DNA of 64,000 bases from Cristatella mucedo (lineage: Eukaryota; Bryozoa; Phylactolaemata; Cristatellidae), in the NCBI GenBank assembly GCA_009760855.2, contig WPIO01000110.1, forward strand, positions 1,197,501 through 1,261,500, read 5' to 3'. The translations under genes were made by a program, and so were the position numbers. The notes beneath the pieces were generated by a model. The model was not told the origin of the DNA, did no database searches, and saw only the letters and a list, made by a program, of their open reading frames with translations. Below are positions 50,481-63,021 of the stretch, piece after piece (the stretch's first letter is position 1; every line of letters begins with the position of its first letter).

Positions 50481-50642
50481 AAACAATACAGTAGCACTCC
50501 CATCGTATTATCAGGCATCGCACAGGGCGGAAAGAGGCAGGTCAGCTGGGAAATGGCACGATGATGACCTGCTTGGCAGCCGTTGTCTGGGTTGAAGAAG
50601 CCGATTCGAGAAAGACCACACAGAGAGGGGGTGCAGCACACG

Positions 50643-50704
50643 GTGCGACCAGGTGCGACCAGGTGCGACCGACCAGGTGCGACCAGGTGCGACCAGGTGC
50701 AACC
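50643..50704. repeat. (GTGCGACCAG)n minisatellite
   Basis: About six 10-bp units, one with a 4-bp gacc insertion. Confidence 0.93.
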
Positions 50705-50734
50705 AAGGCCAGCAGTGCCCACCCAGCCAGCAAC

Positions 50735-50790
50735 AGTAATAATAATAATAATAATTCACTTGATAAAGCGCCCTCAGAGAACTTAACAGT
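50735..50790 (-). mobile_element. LINE type B 3' tail, short
   Basis: aataataataataataattc, acttgataaagcgccctcag and agaactta; truncated after about 55 bp. Confidence 0.8.
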
Positions 50791-50857
50791 GTGGGGCCTG
50801 CCTAAAGCGACGAGCAAGCACTGAAAAGCACGATCACCATTGGCGACACAAATCTCT

Positions 50858-50927
50858 CGCTCATCATCATAATCATCATCATAATCATCATCGCCATTTT
50901 ACATCATCATCATCATCATCATCATCA
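50858..50927. repeat. (ATC)n microsatellite
   Basis: atc/aatcatc triplets in two blocks next to the GC-donor exon of flvcr. Confidence 0.93.
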
Positions 50928-50981
50928 GAAGCAGCAGCAGGGCGCTCGGGTCACTGGCTGTAGCACTGCTTGCCGACTTGC

Positions 50982-51087
50982 CTGCGACGATGCGTTCAGT
51001 ATGCCCGAAGAGGTGCCCTCCGACTCCGGAAATGTGAGCTCGGCCGCGAACTCAAAGCCGACCGGAAGATAGCCAGTCATGAACAAG
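50982..51087 (-). CDS. flvcr: flvcr exon: [20 protein letters not shown] signature
   Basis: Acceptor gccgttgcag. Phase 2 in, phase 0 out. It reads [20 protein letters not shown] then [15 protein letters not shown], the most recognisable block of the family ([25 protein letters not shown]). The donor is CAG|gcaagt, a GC 5' splice site. Reading on without splicing adds non-family residues. Confidence 0.95.
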
Positions 51088-51316
51088 CTGCAACGGCAAG
51101 CTGCACTGAGAGGACCACTGCGGTGGTCTGCTGACAGGAAAACTGCAGCAGTCAGTGTGGTCCGCTGGCTCGGATTGCTGCAACTGGTGCAGTGCACAAG
51201 CATCTATCTACAGATCAGAACTAGCCACAGCGGCAGGCTTCACCGGCGTGTCGTGCCGTGAAGCCCCGCCCTCTCCGGCATGCATCATGCGACACAGAGC
51301 AGAGCGAAGCACTCAC

Positions 51317-51427
51317 CCAAGCAGCCCTGAGCACAAGTACACCACCCAGATGAGCTGCACGGCTAAGGTGAAGGTGAACGCCAGCATGCCAGAGAGTGAC
51401 ATGACGTAGATTCCGATCGTGGTGAGC
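51317..51427 (-). CDS. flvcr: flvcr exon: two transmembrane helices
   Basis: Acceptor tgcactatttcag, donor gtgagt. Phase 2 in, phase 2 out. It reads K-LTTIGIYVMSLSGMLAFTFT then LAVQLIWVVYLCSGLLG, matching the TT-I-Y--S--GM--FTFTL helix pair of FLVCR. Confidence 0.93.
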
Positions 51428-51502
51428 CTGAAATAGTGCACTCAAGTTTCGCAGAGACCAGACGACTTTCGCGAAAAAAAGAAGACACTGAACAGTCACC
51501 CC

Positions 51503-51600
51503 TGGTGTGGCCCAGGGGTAAGGCGCCGGCTTTGAACAATGAAGGTCGAAGACTCGAGCCCCGGGGCCTATTAAATTATTATTAAAATTATAAATAAATA
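51503..51600 (+). mobile_element. tRNA-like SINE head with A and B boxes
   Basis: A box tggcccagggg (51508-51518) and B box gactcgagccc (51551-51561) spaced about 33 bp apart, then an AT-rich tail. Good pol III promoter, no tRNA fold seen. Confidence 0.6.
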
Positions 51601-51770
51601 AATAAATAAATATATATATATATATAATAAATTTATAATAATTTAAAATTTTAAATTATTTACCTAATTTTAAAGGCATCATATTCTGATTCTAGAACTT
51701 TCTAGACTCTAATTCTAGACTCTAAAGATTTTAGACATCAGACCTGATCAGGTTCTGTTCGGATGCTATG

Positions 51771-52040
51771 TAATGTAATGTATCTCCTTCAGTAACTCCA
51801 CAAAGTCAAAAAGACCACGTGGGTGTTACGCAGGAGAGTTTTGTATAGCGCACTCACAGCCTAAGCGGCTTTCGGTACGCATTCGGTAGCCAACAGACTT
51901 CGTCTCACGCAACAAAGAGAAAGTGGGAAGCATAGCAGAGTTAGGAGAGCAGTTGAGGTAGTGAGTAGCATAGAAGTAGCAGTTCAGGACCGCTGAAAAA
52001 GATGTGCCATAGTCGGCAGTTGGAGAGTAGATGTCGTTGC
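51771..52040 (-). mobile_element. LINE type A 3' end
   Basis: gtaatgtaatgtatctcctt, gtgggtgttacgcaggagag, cctaagcggctttcggtacg and gagttaggagagcagttgag, highly similar to 28021-28300. The other end runs into the (CA)n array. Confidence 0.88.
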
Positions 52041-52052
52041 GTAAATGACATG

Positions 52053-52123
<71 letters not shown>

Positions 52124-52143
52124 GCACACCCACAAACAAACAT

Positions 52144-52177
<34 letters not shown>

Positions 52178-52226
52178 CCACAAACAAACATGCACACACA
52201 CACACACGACACACACATGCGAGCAT
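52053..52226. repeat. (CA)n microsatellite with CACAAACAAACATG breaks
   Basis: Two long ca runs separated by cccacaaacaaacatgc blocks. Confidence 0.97.
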
Positions 52227-53459
52227 GACTTATGTGTGCACACAAACGCACATGCCCTCACACATACACACCGTTTGCCACATACACCCCTGAAGTAGAC
52301 AGGTATGCACACGTTAATTTGGGGGGCCCATGTGTGGAAAGCGTTACATCTATTCGTTCGAGTGTGCAGTACGTGCTCAGTAAGCCGACGACAATTGTAA
52401 GACCTCATTATAGTGACATTCATCAGAGTGACACATTCCATTTATAGTTGTCTATTAGCCAATCATTGTTCACTCTGTGAAAGGCATTGCTGCAGCAGCA
52501 CTTATCAAGCCGAAGTAGCTGCATTTCCAAGTGTCGAGCGGTTAGCTACGATCAAGCAAGTTGTGGCAACCGACAGCGAGTTCTGGCACATAGCTGGCTG
52601 GCCTTCAAGCCTGGCGGTACAGAGTTCTCACAATAAGAGTGCTGCTGTCAGTCATACCTCTCACAGCTGTCTAATCTGAGTTTGTATTGACTACAGTTGT
52701 TCTGTTGCAGCCAGCTTAAAATGCATCGCTCACACCTAACTTACTCGTCACCCATCACAGTGGAAGTGTGTCCATAGAATGCTCGTGTTCAATAAACAAG
52801 AAACTCCTGCAAACACGTGACACGATTCTCTTGGCTTTGATCTTTGACCTGCTTGATCGGGAGCTTGAGCCGAAATTGACCAACTGCCTGCCTACGGCCG
52901 ATGGCTTCCCCTTCTTCCTTGCCCCGAGGTCAGTGAAAGGTCAACGAGAACTTGGGCAATGAGGAGTGGCCTCGATTGTAGCTACTCGTTCTCCTATCAG
53001 GCACATCGAGCTGCTTGTTCTGCCCCTCCCTCTCTCTTCCAAGCATTCCTTCGAGTCTGCTGCATGACGGCGAATGCCTGCGAATGAAAACTTTTTTTCA
53101 CTTGCTTTCAATCTAAAAGGCGATTCAAGTAAATTTTTGGGATGCTCTTTCAGAATCTGCAACTCAATTTAACCCAGCATGCCAGCATTTTTTTTTAAAC
53201 AATTTGTATTTTTATATTACAATACTTTCGCATGCAATACATAATGTTTTTACAATCGTTTAATAACAATATCATCCAAGTTGTGCACAATTTGAACACG
53301 AGTCTTCCTTCATTTAGTCACGTGCTTTTAAACTGCCTCTTCCTCGACTTTCTGCTACACTTCCTGCTGCTGCTGCTGGATTTTCAGGCTCCAGCAGTAA
53401 TTGGCCACCATATTAACATTCCAGCAGCCTTTATATCTTCGCTCCAGTTCACACATATG

Positions 53460-54600
53460 TGACGTGATGGAACATCTCACTTTTCTCCTTGCTTAATGCT
53501 CCTACATTTGATGGGATAAAGTCAAGGTGAGGAGAGCTTAGAAAGTGTATCTAAACACTCGCTGTGCTGCCAAGGGCCTCGTAGCATTGAGTCTTGTTCG
53601 CAAAGATTCGGGCGAAGTCGGCAGATTTGTGATTGCCGAGGAAGTTCTCTGACACAGGCTTAAATCCATTTCATGCCTGCAACTCTAACCCAGTCATTTG
53701 TAATGTAAACTGTGTGTCTTTGAATAATTCTCTAATCTGTGTACCAACAAAATGCCAGCTTTTATCATTGCCTTGCTAATTTGAGGAAGTTTTTCTTGTA
53801 AGCACTTAAACGTATCACCGTTTTGGTACAGAGCCTTAACACAGTTTTTCATTAGTCCAAGCTTATGTACAAGGGCGGAAGCAACACTTTCTTGCAGTCG
53901 GCAAGAGGAGGCACTCGGACATCGTCACTCCCAGGCACGAAATCACTTCGGCCAGTCTTACTTTCGGTAATAAAAAGCTTCATCGCCACTATCCCACAAA
54001 TACACAGAGCGCAGATATTTTGTGTAGCCACCTTGAAAGTCCACGCAGAACCTTTAATGACTTTTAAATCGCTACATATCTGCCACGGGTCTTGGTCATA
54101 TTTGATTTAATCGAGAAGTATTTCCATGCTTCCACAAGTCAATCTCATCTGTACAGAACGTGCAATCAGCAAAGAGAAAAGTCCGTTTCCATTGTGAAGT
54201 AAAACCTCCTTTAAACTGCGATTCCATAAATCAATGAAGAGTCTCCACTCAGTTGGCACATAGTAATTTTTCAATTTGGTTAACTAGACATTCGACATTG
54301 CTGCACACTTCATCCAAAGGAAACTCTTTTTCACGGTGTCTATGTAATAAAATGTAGTAACAGGTGCAAGACATTTTTTCTCTCTTTTAATCTAGAACCG
54401 AGGTGTTCGGCCGACTCTTTGGGGTCGCAGGTCGAGTCTCTCTCACGAAGGCATCAGTAACAGCATCTGTGACATATTTATGTAACATGTTTAGGTATTG
54501 GAACATCAAAAGTATCCTAGTTGTCATCAATGTCACCTGAAGTTGAATTCGAATCAATGTCAGTTAATATATCATCAAGTGTAACTGCTGGAACAGGAAC
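53460..54600 (-). pseudogene. Degenerate TE-like coding remnant, antisense
   Basis: Reading minus from 54600 down in shifting frames gives SDIDSNSTSGDIDD-like acidic sequence, then AEHLGSRLKERK, FPLDEVCSNVECL, FQGGYTKYLRSVYLWDSGDE, LVHKLGLMKNCVKALYQNGD and TFKCLQEKLPQISKAMIKAG. I recognise these from an uncharacterised, very repetitive protein family present in many invertebrate and fish genomes (GYTK--CFLC-WDSR; HIKLGLMKNFVKA). Many stops and frameshifts; dead. Family identity is from memory. Confidence 0.6.
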
Positions 54601-54780
54601 TACCACCTCATCGCTGTGCGCTGTGCAGGTCGCATCGCTGACGGTAGATTTGGATGTTCAACTTTAATGCTCATTCTTCTCGCTGAAGCCCTGCACATTG
54701 GGGATGCAGAAATAGCAATCCGAAACATGGATGTTCGGTCACTTTTTCTCTCCAAAGATCGTTTGTGTCTACTCTCTGAT

Positions 54781-54785
<5 letters not shown>

Positions 54786-54816
<31 letters not shown>
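54786..54816. repeat. (AT)n microsatellite
   Basis: About 15 at dinucleotides. Confidence 0.95.
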
Positions 54817-54818
<2 letters not shown>

Positions 54819-54869
54819 ACTGAGGTATGACCTAATTATAAATCTGATATCTATCAGCGAAGTAGGATC

Positions 54870-55080
54870 TAACCAGATTTAGCACTGTGCTAGAGTGATA
54901 CCTTGAGCTGTCGAGAGGTGCTCCCAGAGGATCTGGTTGCCAATAGCGTCAAATACTGCAGAGATATTTCGGAGACCTAGCAGAGATGCCCTACCATGAT
55001 CAGGATATTTCAGAAGTTGAATTGTAAACCCAAAGCCGAGCATTTCTGGGTAATTTTTCACACTAGATTTCTATTGGAAC
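54870..55080 (-). mobile_element. LINE RT palm fragment
   Basis: Minus strand: LLGLRNISAVFDAIGNQILW and EHLSTAQGI correspond to the LLDLSAAFDTIDHNVL block of the RT, decayed. Confidence 0.7.
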
Positions 55081-55339
55081 TTGCTAGCATGCTACGATGA
55101 TAACTGTTATAGTAGGTTAGCCAGTGGGCCGCAGCTCATTTAATTGTCTCGGATAAGGATGGCAGGCAGAAGGACTGGACGAAGTTGACTTCGGTTCTCA
55201 CGATGACGGGTCGGTTTTTAGACGAGTAGCCTGACTGCAGCTGTTTTCAGAGGGGCAGGGGCTTCACCATTAATCACGTTCAGCATATCTGTGTAGGTAA
55301 AAGCAGAAGCATTTCTTCCTACATGTTGCTACACAGCAG

Positions 55340-55965
55340 CACTTCACAAGCAACACTTTGCGAGCAACAGAGACAAGAAGCAGAAGAAGGAGAGCATTCG
55401 AGGATCTCAGTCATGCAGGGACGATGAAAGTGAGGATAAAGCACCCTACACTCCTACACTGCCTTGCCTACACTGACATTGGCCGGCCGCTCTGCACAGT
55501 GGGATCTGCCAGCATATCCCCTGTTGAATTTGCACGAAATCTCGGCGTCCTGTTCCAAAGTGACGTTTCATTAGAAGGCCACACCAGCTCTACTGTAAAA
55601 TCTGCCTACTTTCAGCTACATAAAAAACATTTCCGAAATTCGGGCTTGCTGAGATAGGGATACTACATCCATATTGGTTCAACTGGCATTACAATGGGCC
55701 CGACTGGCACCACGACATCCCCTGACTTGACCGCATTTAGAAAGAAAGCTAAAACGCATCTATTTATCGCAGCCTTTAGTGAGTCGTCCTGAGTATGCTG
55801 ATACTATGCCTGCTGCAAATAACCATATCTGCATGTTGACCCTGTGCACGTCACCTCTAACCATGTTATGCTACCACTCGACCATGCTTCCTTTACACTA
55901 TGTAAAGTGCCTAGAAAGAGATTGAGTTCTCTGACGGGGATATACAAATGAATTACTATTATTAT
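55340..55965 (+). mobile_element. LINE type B fragment with 3' tail
   Basis: Plus strand: VEFARNLGVLFQSDVSLEGH then TSSTVKSAYFQLHK (the NLGV-FDS---HVS-V-K--FFHLR block of CR1/L2 RTs). The end KAKTHLFIAAFSESS (about 55742-55790) and tail ctatgtaaagtgcctagaaa, gagattgagttctctgacgg follow. Internally deleted. Confidence 0.82.
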
Positions 55966-56003
55966 AATCGCTGGCAGCAGCTCGGCTGCTGACGGCTGCT
56001 CAC

Positions 56004-56122
56004 TTGAATGTCTTTGTCTTGTCCAGCCACAGGCCAGCTGCAACTGAGCCCACGAGGCCCGACAGAACCAGGGTGAGACCAATCCATCCGGCATCCTGAT
56101 TGATGTTTGGATAGTTGTTGGA
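56004..56122 (-). CDS. flvcr: flvcr exon: NQDAGWIGLTLVLSGLVGS helix
   Basis: Acceptor cgcttcctgttttag, donor gtgagc. Phase 0 in, phase 2 out. It reads SNNYPNINQDAGWIGLTLVL then SGLVGSVAAGLWLDKTKTF, equivalent to the family's AGRIGLTLVVAGMVGS---GLWLD-TK helix and cytoplasmic turn. The WLD-TKT motif is intact. Confidence 0.95.
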
Positions 56123-56452
56123 CTAAAACAGGAAGCGCCCGGCGGCTATGTTGCTTGCTCTGCACTGCTAGAAGCTCTGATCAAGCAGCAGGTAGAACTG
56201 ACATGCAGGCTGCCCCAACCGCAATTTCCCAGCCAACTGAGTGTATCCAGCCAGAGATGGCAAGCAAGGAAACTTTTAACCAGGTCAAGCATTCGACTTT
56301 TGTACAACTGCTATGCCCAGGCACAAGGCAGCACTGTGAGCTATCGACAAACAGGCGGCATTGCACTTGGATTTATTGCATCGGAATTCACCTGCAGTTA
56401 CTATTTTGCCGAAGAGTTTGGGTATCGGCTACCAGGCATTAAAGAGGATATG

Positions 56453-56456
<4 letters not shown>

Positions 56457-56516
<60 letters not shown>
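56457..56516. repeat. (CT)n microsatellite
   Basis: About 60 bp of ct dinucleotides in an flvcr intron. Confidence 0.97.
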
Positions 56517-56519
<3 letters not shown>

Positions 56520-56924
56520 AATACTATTCAGGTGGAATCATTTTTGTTAATAAACGTGAAGGCCGCCGAATCAAAGCTTACTCTCGGCAGTGACTTATGC
56601 GTAGCATCAAAGGCATCCGGCGGCAATCCTTAGCTTGGAGTCCTGGTGGAGCCACTGCCACAGCCACGTTTGCACTCCCACTGTCAGTCCTTTCAAACGC
56701 GAATGACTGATGTTGTGAAGTTTGGGCACATTCAGGGCAGCAGCAAATCTAGTCATCTCGGATGGAAACCAGTGAGTGTGCAGTCTAGAGGGCTAGTGTG
56801 ACACTACATTTGTGCACCAAGATTGAAGGCTTCAAAAAAAGGCAAGGCTTGGGCATCATTTATATAGGCAAAAGAAGAGCCTTCACGGCATCGCCACGGC
56901 TTGCACTGGTCAGTAAAGGTTCGA

Positions 56925-57005
56925 TCACTGCGCGACTCAAATTCGTGATCCGGGTCGTGAAGAGCGAGCACCTTACCCCTGGGCTAAGACCCTGGGCAGA
57001 GGGAG
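56925..57005 (-). mobile_element. tRNA-like SINE head
   Basis: Minus strand: cttagcccaggggtaaggtg (A box tagcccagggg) and, downstream, gatcacgaatttgagtcgcg (decayed B box). Similar head to 51503. Confidence 0.5.
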
Positions 57006-58073
57006 GTATAATGACCCCCCCCCCCCCGGTGCTAGGTGAATTGTCTTAACTTGTCTTAATTGTCTTGCCTTAACTAAAGCATTGTCTTATTACACTAGCG
57101 GTGCTCCTAAACTGGGAGATGCTATTCGAGATGAGGTCAGCAGTGGCATGATTGAAGGTGAAGGTCATCGATGTAGAGCAGCGATGTAGGAAAGGAGGCT
57201 GACAAGTCCAGTGGAGGAGGTATAACTTGCGGTATGTAGTCTCTGATCTCCTTTGTTGAACAAGAAGTTAGACAAACGGCCTGCCAAATAGCCAGGTCTT
57301 ATGCAGACTTTGGAGCAGTTAATGAGATAGTCAATTGTCGACACCAGTATGTGTAGATTGTTGCATCTGTGATTCCATCAGGTTCTAGTAGAAGATGATT
57401 GACTTGGCCTTAGCTATGATGGAATGGTAGCCTACAATAGTTCTCGCATGGCAATCGATAGAGAGTCATTATAGATCTTCTGCAGGTTTTCTCAAGCTCG
57501 CCTGCAGAATTGTAAAACCAGCTGGAGATGGATGGTCGGTCGTCCCTCTGCAATTCGTCCCCTCAGGCCGATGCCCTCTGACCCAGTGCTCTCTCGGACC
57601 TACCGATTGCAGGCAGTTTGGCAGCATAGCGAGCGATCTCTTTGGCCTTTCGATCTTGATTTGCATTAAAGCTGCTAAACGCAGCTGCTGCCTGAAGAAG
57701 TAGAAGGCGGGCTTTTCGAGCTCGATGCCCTGACGCTTGCTTCACCGCACATGCACCCACTCGCCTTCTATCTGCACTCTATCTGCTGCCGCAGAGTGAC
57801 GGCGGCGGTCGTTTGCTCTGCCTGACCCCGGACACTGACTGCTGGCGAGTGCTCACAGGCTGCTGGCGCGTTTCCTTTTCTGAATGCTGTCCAAGATACA
57901 AAAAGCTTAAGATACGAAGGTCGAATGCACAAATTGAGACAACTTCAGGTAGTGCCATCATTGCTGCTAAACTGTCTCGTATGAGTGAAAAGCTTTCACA
58001 AACTTTTGCTCGAGCTCGCCACTCTCCCAAGCATAGCAGAGACAGCGAACTGCAGAGATGATAGTTTTATTAC

Positions 58074-58141
58074 CTTGAAATAGCCGAATACGACTCTGCT
58101 GAGCACGGTGCTGATTGCGTAGTAGCAGCCGGTGTTCATGC
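58074..58141 (-). CDS. flvcr: flvcr exon: GMNTGCYYAIST helix
   Basis: Acceptor accgccacag, donor gtaata. Phase 1 in, phase 0 out. It reads G-MNTGCYYAISTVLSRVVFGY then FK, matching the G-MTG-FY-VSTLLN helix. The acceptor pyrimidine tract is poor, but phase and motif agree. Confidence 0.9.
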
Positions 58142-60193
58142 CTGTGGCGGTGCAAAGCAAACGCGCTGCGGTCAGCTTCGGCTACATAGAAGTCAGCAAG
58201 GTCGGCCAGCCGCTCTGCAGCAGACAGCTAGACAGGTGTGCAGGCTCTCAGGAGACTGCATCAGCCGACACCTGAAGTCAATTTAGGACTATTAATAAAA
58301 AACACTTCCTACAGCAAACTCCAAGAGAACCAAATCTTTTCTATGCATTTTTCATTCGCTCGAAGTGAAGCACGTCAGCTCCTGTGCAACGGAAGCTCTC
58401 GGTCCTAGACTTCGGAGCCTGCGTTCACAATTCCTGTGCACCGACGGGCTGCATTACGTTTCTGCTGCCGCCGCCCCGACCGCTTTCTTTCCGACTGCCC
58501 CAAGTTACTGCTGCCCAAGCTACTTACTACCCACTTTTTCGTCGCGCGACGATGCAGTCTGTTGGCGACTTTGTGTGCACCAATGGTTGCCCCTCGATGG
58601 CTTACAGCCATACCCAGCATAACGCCCGTTCTACACACACGTTGTGCTGCCCAGGAAGAGATCTAGTTCTCTCTGAGCACAATGACATGCAGCGCCATTA
58701 TCATCCTTGTTATAGTCTTCATGGCTTTGTGGAGTTGCGGATCGATTGAGCTGCATGTTCATACGCGAAAATTGGCAGCCAATAAGTGCCAGTGTTTCAG
58801 CACCCGAACAAGCGATTATCGAGCACGCGAAACTGGCAATTCCAAACAGGACACTGCGTTCGGTCCCTATAATGGGCTGATAGGCTCAGTTGGTTGGCCG
58901 AAGCACAACTCCCACGACTGGCAGGCAATAGGCTCAGCAGCTATTGAGTCAGCAGGCGTGGCGTACATTGTTACAGGCGACTGCAAGCCAGTGTGGTAAA
59001 CAGCCGCTCGCGATGTCACTGCTTCAAAGCTGCCAAGCAAGCAGTGCTGCCGTACTACGCTCGGCTCCGAGTCATCGGGGGATTTGTCATTTGTTTTCTG
59101 TCTGGCATCGAAAAACCGCAGACGTCAAAGAAGCTTCGTCGCCGCGATTAGCGATCGGCCCGGTTCTAGTTAGATAGCGAGAGTGAGGGCACGTGTGTGT
59201 ACAAGGACCCGCGTGGGTGCACCGCGATACCAGGAGGAAGTATGGGTTAAGAGGCAGAAATGTGGCTGGAAAGATGAAAGCATGGCTGCAAAGCTCTAGC
59301 TTGGAAGGTCAGCTACCGCGACGACGACGACGATGGGGGGGAGGAGGAGGAGGAGCAGCAGCAGCAGGAGCAGGAGGCTAATTTCAGCATGCTGCAGGCC
59401 AATTTCATTTGCATCTGCAGACTTTGCTAAGCGAGCCCCTTGCAGGTCGATCCTTGCTAGCCTGTCCCAAAAAGAGCTAGCTTGAATTGGCGGGAACGGA
59501 TGTGGAAGCGAACCGTCTGAGTGCGCCGCCGTGACCTTCATGCCGACTCCCACGTGGAGCTATAAGGCTTAGATCGAGCACACCAAGTTGCACAAGAAGT
59601 TGCAGCGCTGCTGGAGGAGCATCGACGGAGTGATGACATCATCACGATGAGCTGCAAAAGTAGCTCCACTGAGTGCTCACCACCTCAGTGGCTTCCTTTT
59701 AGGAGATATTATTTCTATGAAATCCTAATCGGAATAGTTCTGAGACAGCCGGTCAACAGCATTAATTGTTTTTGCGTCCGTAATGATAAAAAAAATATGG
59801 ACATGGCATCTAACAGACCCCACAAAACAAGCGACACCGTTGCATTATGTGCCTCTTCGTTTGTCCTTAGTCTGAGCTCAGCTCCGTCTAAGGCTCCAGG
59901 GGTGCAAGAACTTGGCCGTATGGCATCACTTTCGGTGACTACTGACTATGCCCATTTGAGCAAACGAATAACGCTAAATTGTTGCTGAATGTACACCTGA
60001 TGATTGCTATAACCTCGCACTAGCAACTATGGTTGATTTTTGAACCTTATTGATTTAAAATGAACGTTGAACCTCATTGTGCAAAGCTTCAAAATCCTCA
60101 AAGTTTGTTGATGCGAAAGTGGCTGTGCATGTGAGTCATGATTTCGTGCAATTTGTCTGCAGCAGCAGTCGTTCAGCAGCAGCAGCTGTTCAC
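58142..60193 (-). other. flvcr: flvcr intron, 2.05 kb
   Basis: A decayed LINE-tail-like string (aaacacttcctacagcaaac, ccaagagaaccaaatctttt) at 58300-58350 and short GGA/GCA runs at 59334-59372. No other recognised feature. Confidence 0.65.
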
Positions 60194-60331
60194 CGTAGGT
60201 CACGGTCAGCACGACGAACGGCCAGTTCATGACGAGCCGCTTGATGGACTCGGAGTACTTCTCGTTCGCCGCAGCCTCGATGCTCTTCAGCTGCGCTCTG
60301 CTCGGTGGGACCGGCGGCGCCTTCTTGAACA
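60194..60331 (-). CDS. flvcr: flvcr exon: cytoplasmic loop and next helix
   Basis: Acceptor cactgtttgcag, donor gtgaac. Phase 1 in, phase 1 out. It reads VFKKAPPVPPSRAQLKSIEA, then AAANEKYSESIKRLVMNWPF and VVLTVTY. This matches the F-EKP--PPS-AQ central loop and the S-++L--N-PFVLL-ITYG helix of the family. Confidence 0.93.
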
Positions 60332-60449
60332 CTGCAAACAGTGTGAACCGACCGCCTGAGTATGCAACAGGCACGCACATATCGGGCACGCAGGCTCCAA
60401 CGCCAGCAGGCACCAGCAGTTAGCAGGCGCTAACCTAACCATTCGATCG

Positions 60450-60540
60450 CGCTTCCTTTGCAGTAAATCTAAAGTGCCTAGAAAGAGATTGAGTTCTCTG
60501 AAGGCGCTTTATCAAATGCATACAAATAATGATTATTATT
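60450..60540 (+). mobile_element. LINE type B 3' tail
   Basis: cctttgcagtaaatctaaag, tgcctagaaagagattgagt and aggcgctttatcaaatgcat, followed by attatt. Confidence 0.87.
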
Positions 60541-61806
60541 TAAAAAGACCCGAGCTGGCACTAGACACTTCATATACGATTATAGCACCCTGCCCGGCGG
60601 GGCAGAAACCTCAGGTACAGAGGCACGTAAAATTGTCGTCTTCTTAACAAGACAGCAACTAATAAGTTTTCTCTGAGTACTTCCAACTACATTTTGCAAT
60701 AGTTTTATCTATCTTGAGATGATTTTAGTTCTTAAGCAGAAAACAAAACTGCTTAAAATTTCTCATTTCATTTTAATTTTCCAAGCAGCAAGTACAATAT
60801 TTCCAAATCATTGACGTCTCAACAGTACAGAAGATGGCTTTCATTCCACCCAAACTTTGCATCTGTGAGAAGGACAGTGATGGATTTAAAAGTCACTACC
60901 CAGTTTTCAGAAAAATTAAGATTGCAGAAGTTCCTAAATTAAAAGGTGCTAAATCAAAATGATCCCTATTTCTTGTATACAATTTACTTCATAACACTTA
61001 ATCACACTTGTAATTTAAACCATACTTTAATCAAGCTCAATCAAATTGTCATAAAAACGAAATACTTTTCTCGGTATTTAATGGGTCTACCTGTTTTGTT
61101 GCTAAATAGACGATGTCATTGAAACATTGTATTGATCAGTATTTGTTACATATTAATACATCAGAATTAATTATTTTTCCTTATAAATACTGTGTAGTTC
61201 CTTAAGTTTGCACCGGTTTCGTTTAGTTTCAGCTGCCTATGTAGTTACATAAAAGCATTTTCCGAGACTGTTGTTAGCGTTCCAGGATTTTGCTATGTCT
61301 GCACCAATTTATCAAGACTAGGGTGAAAGTATTCCGTTGAAGCATCTGCAAAGACGTCACGAGGCGTAGATGAGGCATTCGGCTTCGGCACATTAAGGGT
61401 TAGCAAAAACACTAACGACAGTGATCATTTCACCGGCATGCATGTCATTTCACCGGCACGAGTACTGCAAGTACTGGAAGATGAGATATAGGATTTTATT
61501 TTGGTCTCTCAAAATTAGTTTACATTACCAATTTACTAATCATTCGTTAAATAAGTCACGTATGAACCAATTTTATTTATTCACCATTTAAATGTTACAT
61601 TGTAGGATAGAACCGAGGGATGAAAGAGGTTTCATGTTCCAAGAATTATGAGGGAACCTAGTGAGCACAAAAGCAACTTGTGCTCAGGGGACTTTTCCAA
61701 GCGACAAACTGGCGAGGGCGTGCCTGCTAGCACACATCCACACCTTCCTTCATCCGCCGCACTGGTGCTAGACAACCTTGAGCTTACCATATCTACTACC
61801 CACGAA

Positions 61807-62343
<537 letters not shown>

Positions 62344-62984
62344 AGACGTCTTTAGACAAGAGCAGCAACATGCCAGTAACACTCGTCAGTTAGACCCGAT
62401 GGCACGTGCTTGCTTGTGGCACCCTACTTATGCACGGGCCCTCTTCCCACTTCTTCTTTTTTCTTCCGATATGTAACTCTATACATTCCACCACTATGCA
62501 GCGTTACAAGCCAATCAGAGCCTGAGCAATCTGCACAGCATTTCGCCATTCCTGCGAGACACGTGCACTGTCACGTGCTACTGCATCGTAACACTCGCCT
62601 GTACCAGTGAAAAATCCCTGGAAAACACAGGAATAGGAACAGTACTGGCCTGAGTGTACACTGACCACGTGGGATACACTCAGGCCTGCACTACTCGGGT
62701 CACTGGTCTACTGACCTAGCCTGCCAGCCCACCCTACTGACCTAGATCGCTTCATTACAGGAGCCAAATATGTAATGGATAAACAATTAAAAGCATATTT
62801 ACAAATTGAATTTATTCATATTATTTTTAACCAGAATACATTTAATTTCATGAAATGCATTCATCAGCACCGGGTACCGAATCAGCATTGACTTGCTTGT
62901 TAGGAGCATACAAATGTACTGACAATCGTTAATTAATATTAAATTTCTAGTTCTAGCCTCTCGTGAAGAATCACGTGAAGATGA

Positions 62985-63021
62985 TCTTACATCGCCTACA
63001 AAAAAAATAGGCGATGTAAGA
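62985..63021. repeat. Perfect 14-bp inverted repeat with A-rich loop
   Basis: tcttacatcgccta (62985-62998), 9-nt loop caaaaaaaa, taggcgatgtaaga (63008-63021). Stem is exact. Confidence 0.95.

Larger units (their letters stand above)
51428..56003 (-). other. flvcr: flvcr intron, 4.6 kb
   Basis: Holds a tRNA-like SINE head (51500), a LINE type A 3' end (51771-52040), (CA)n, a TE-like coding remnant (53460-54600) and LINE pieces (54870-55965). 52300-53440 shows nothing I recognise. Confidence 0.8.
56123..58073 (-). other. flvcr: flvcr intron, 2 kb
   Basis: Contains the (CT)n tract, a tRNA-like SINE head at 56925-57005, a homopolymer C run at 57017-57029 and otherwise unrecognised sequence. Confidence 0.75.
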
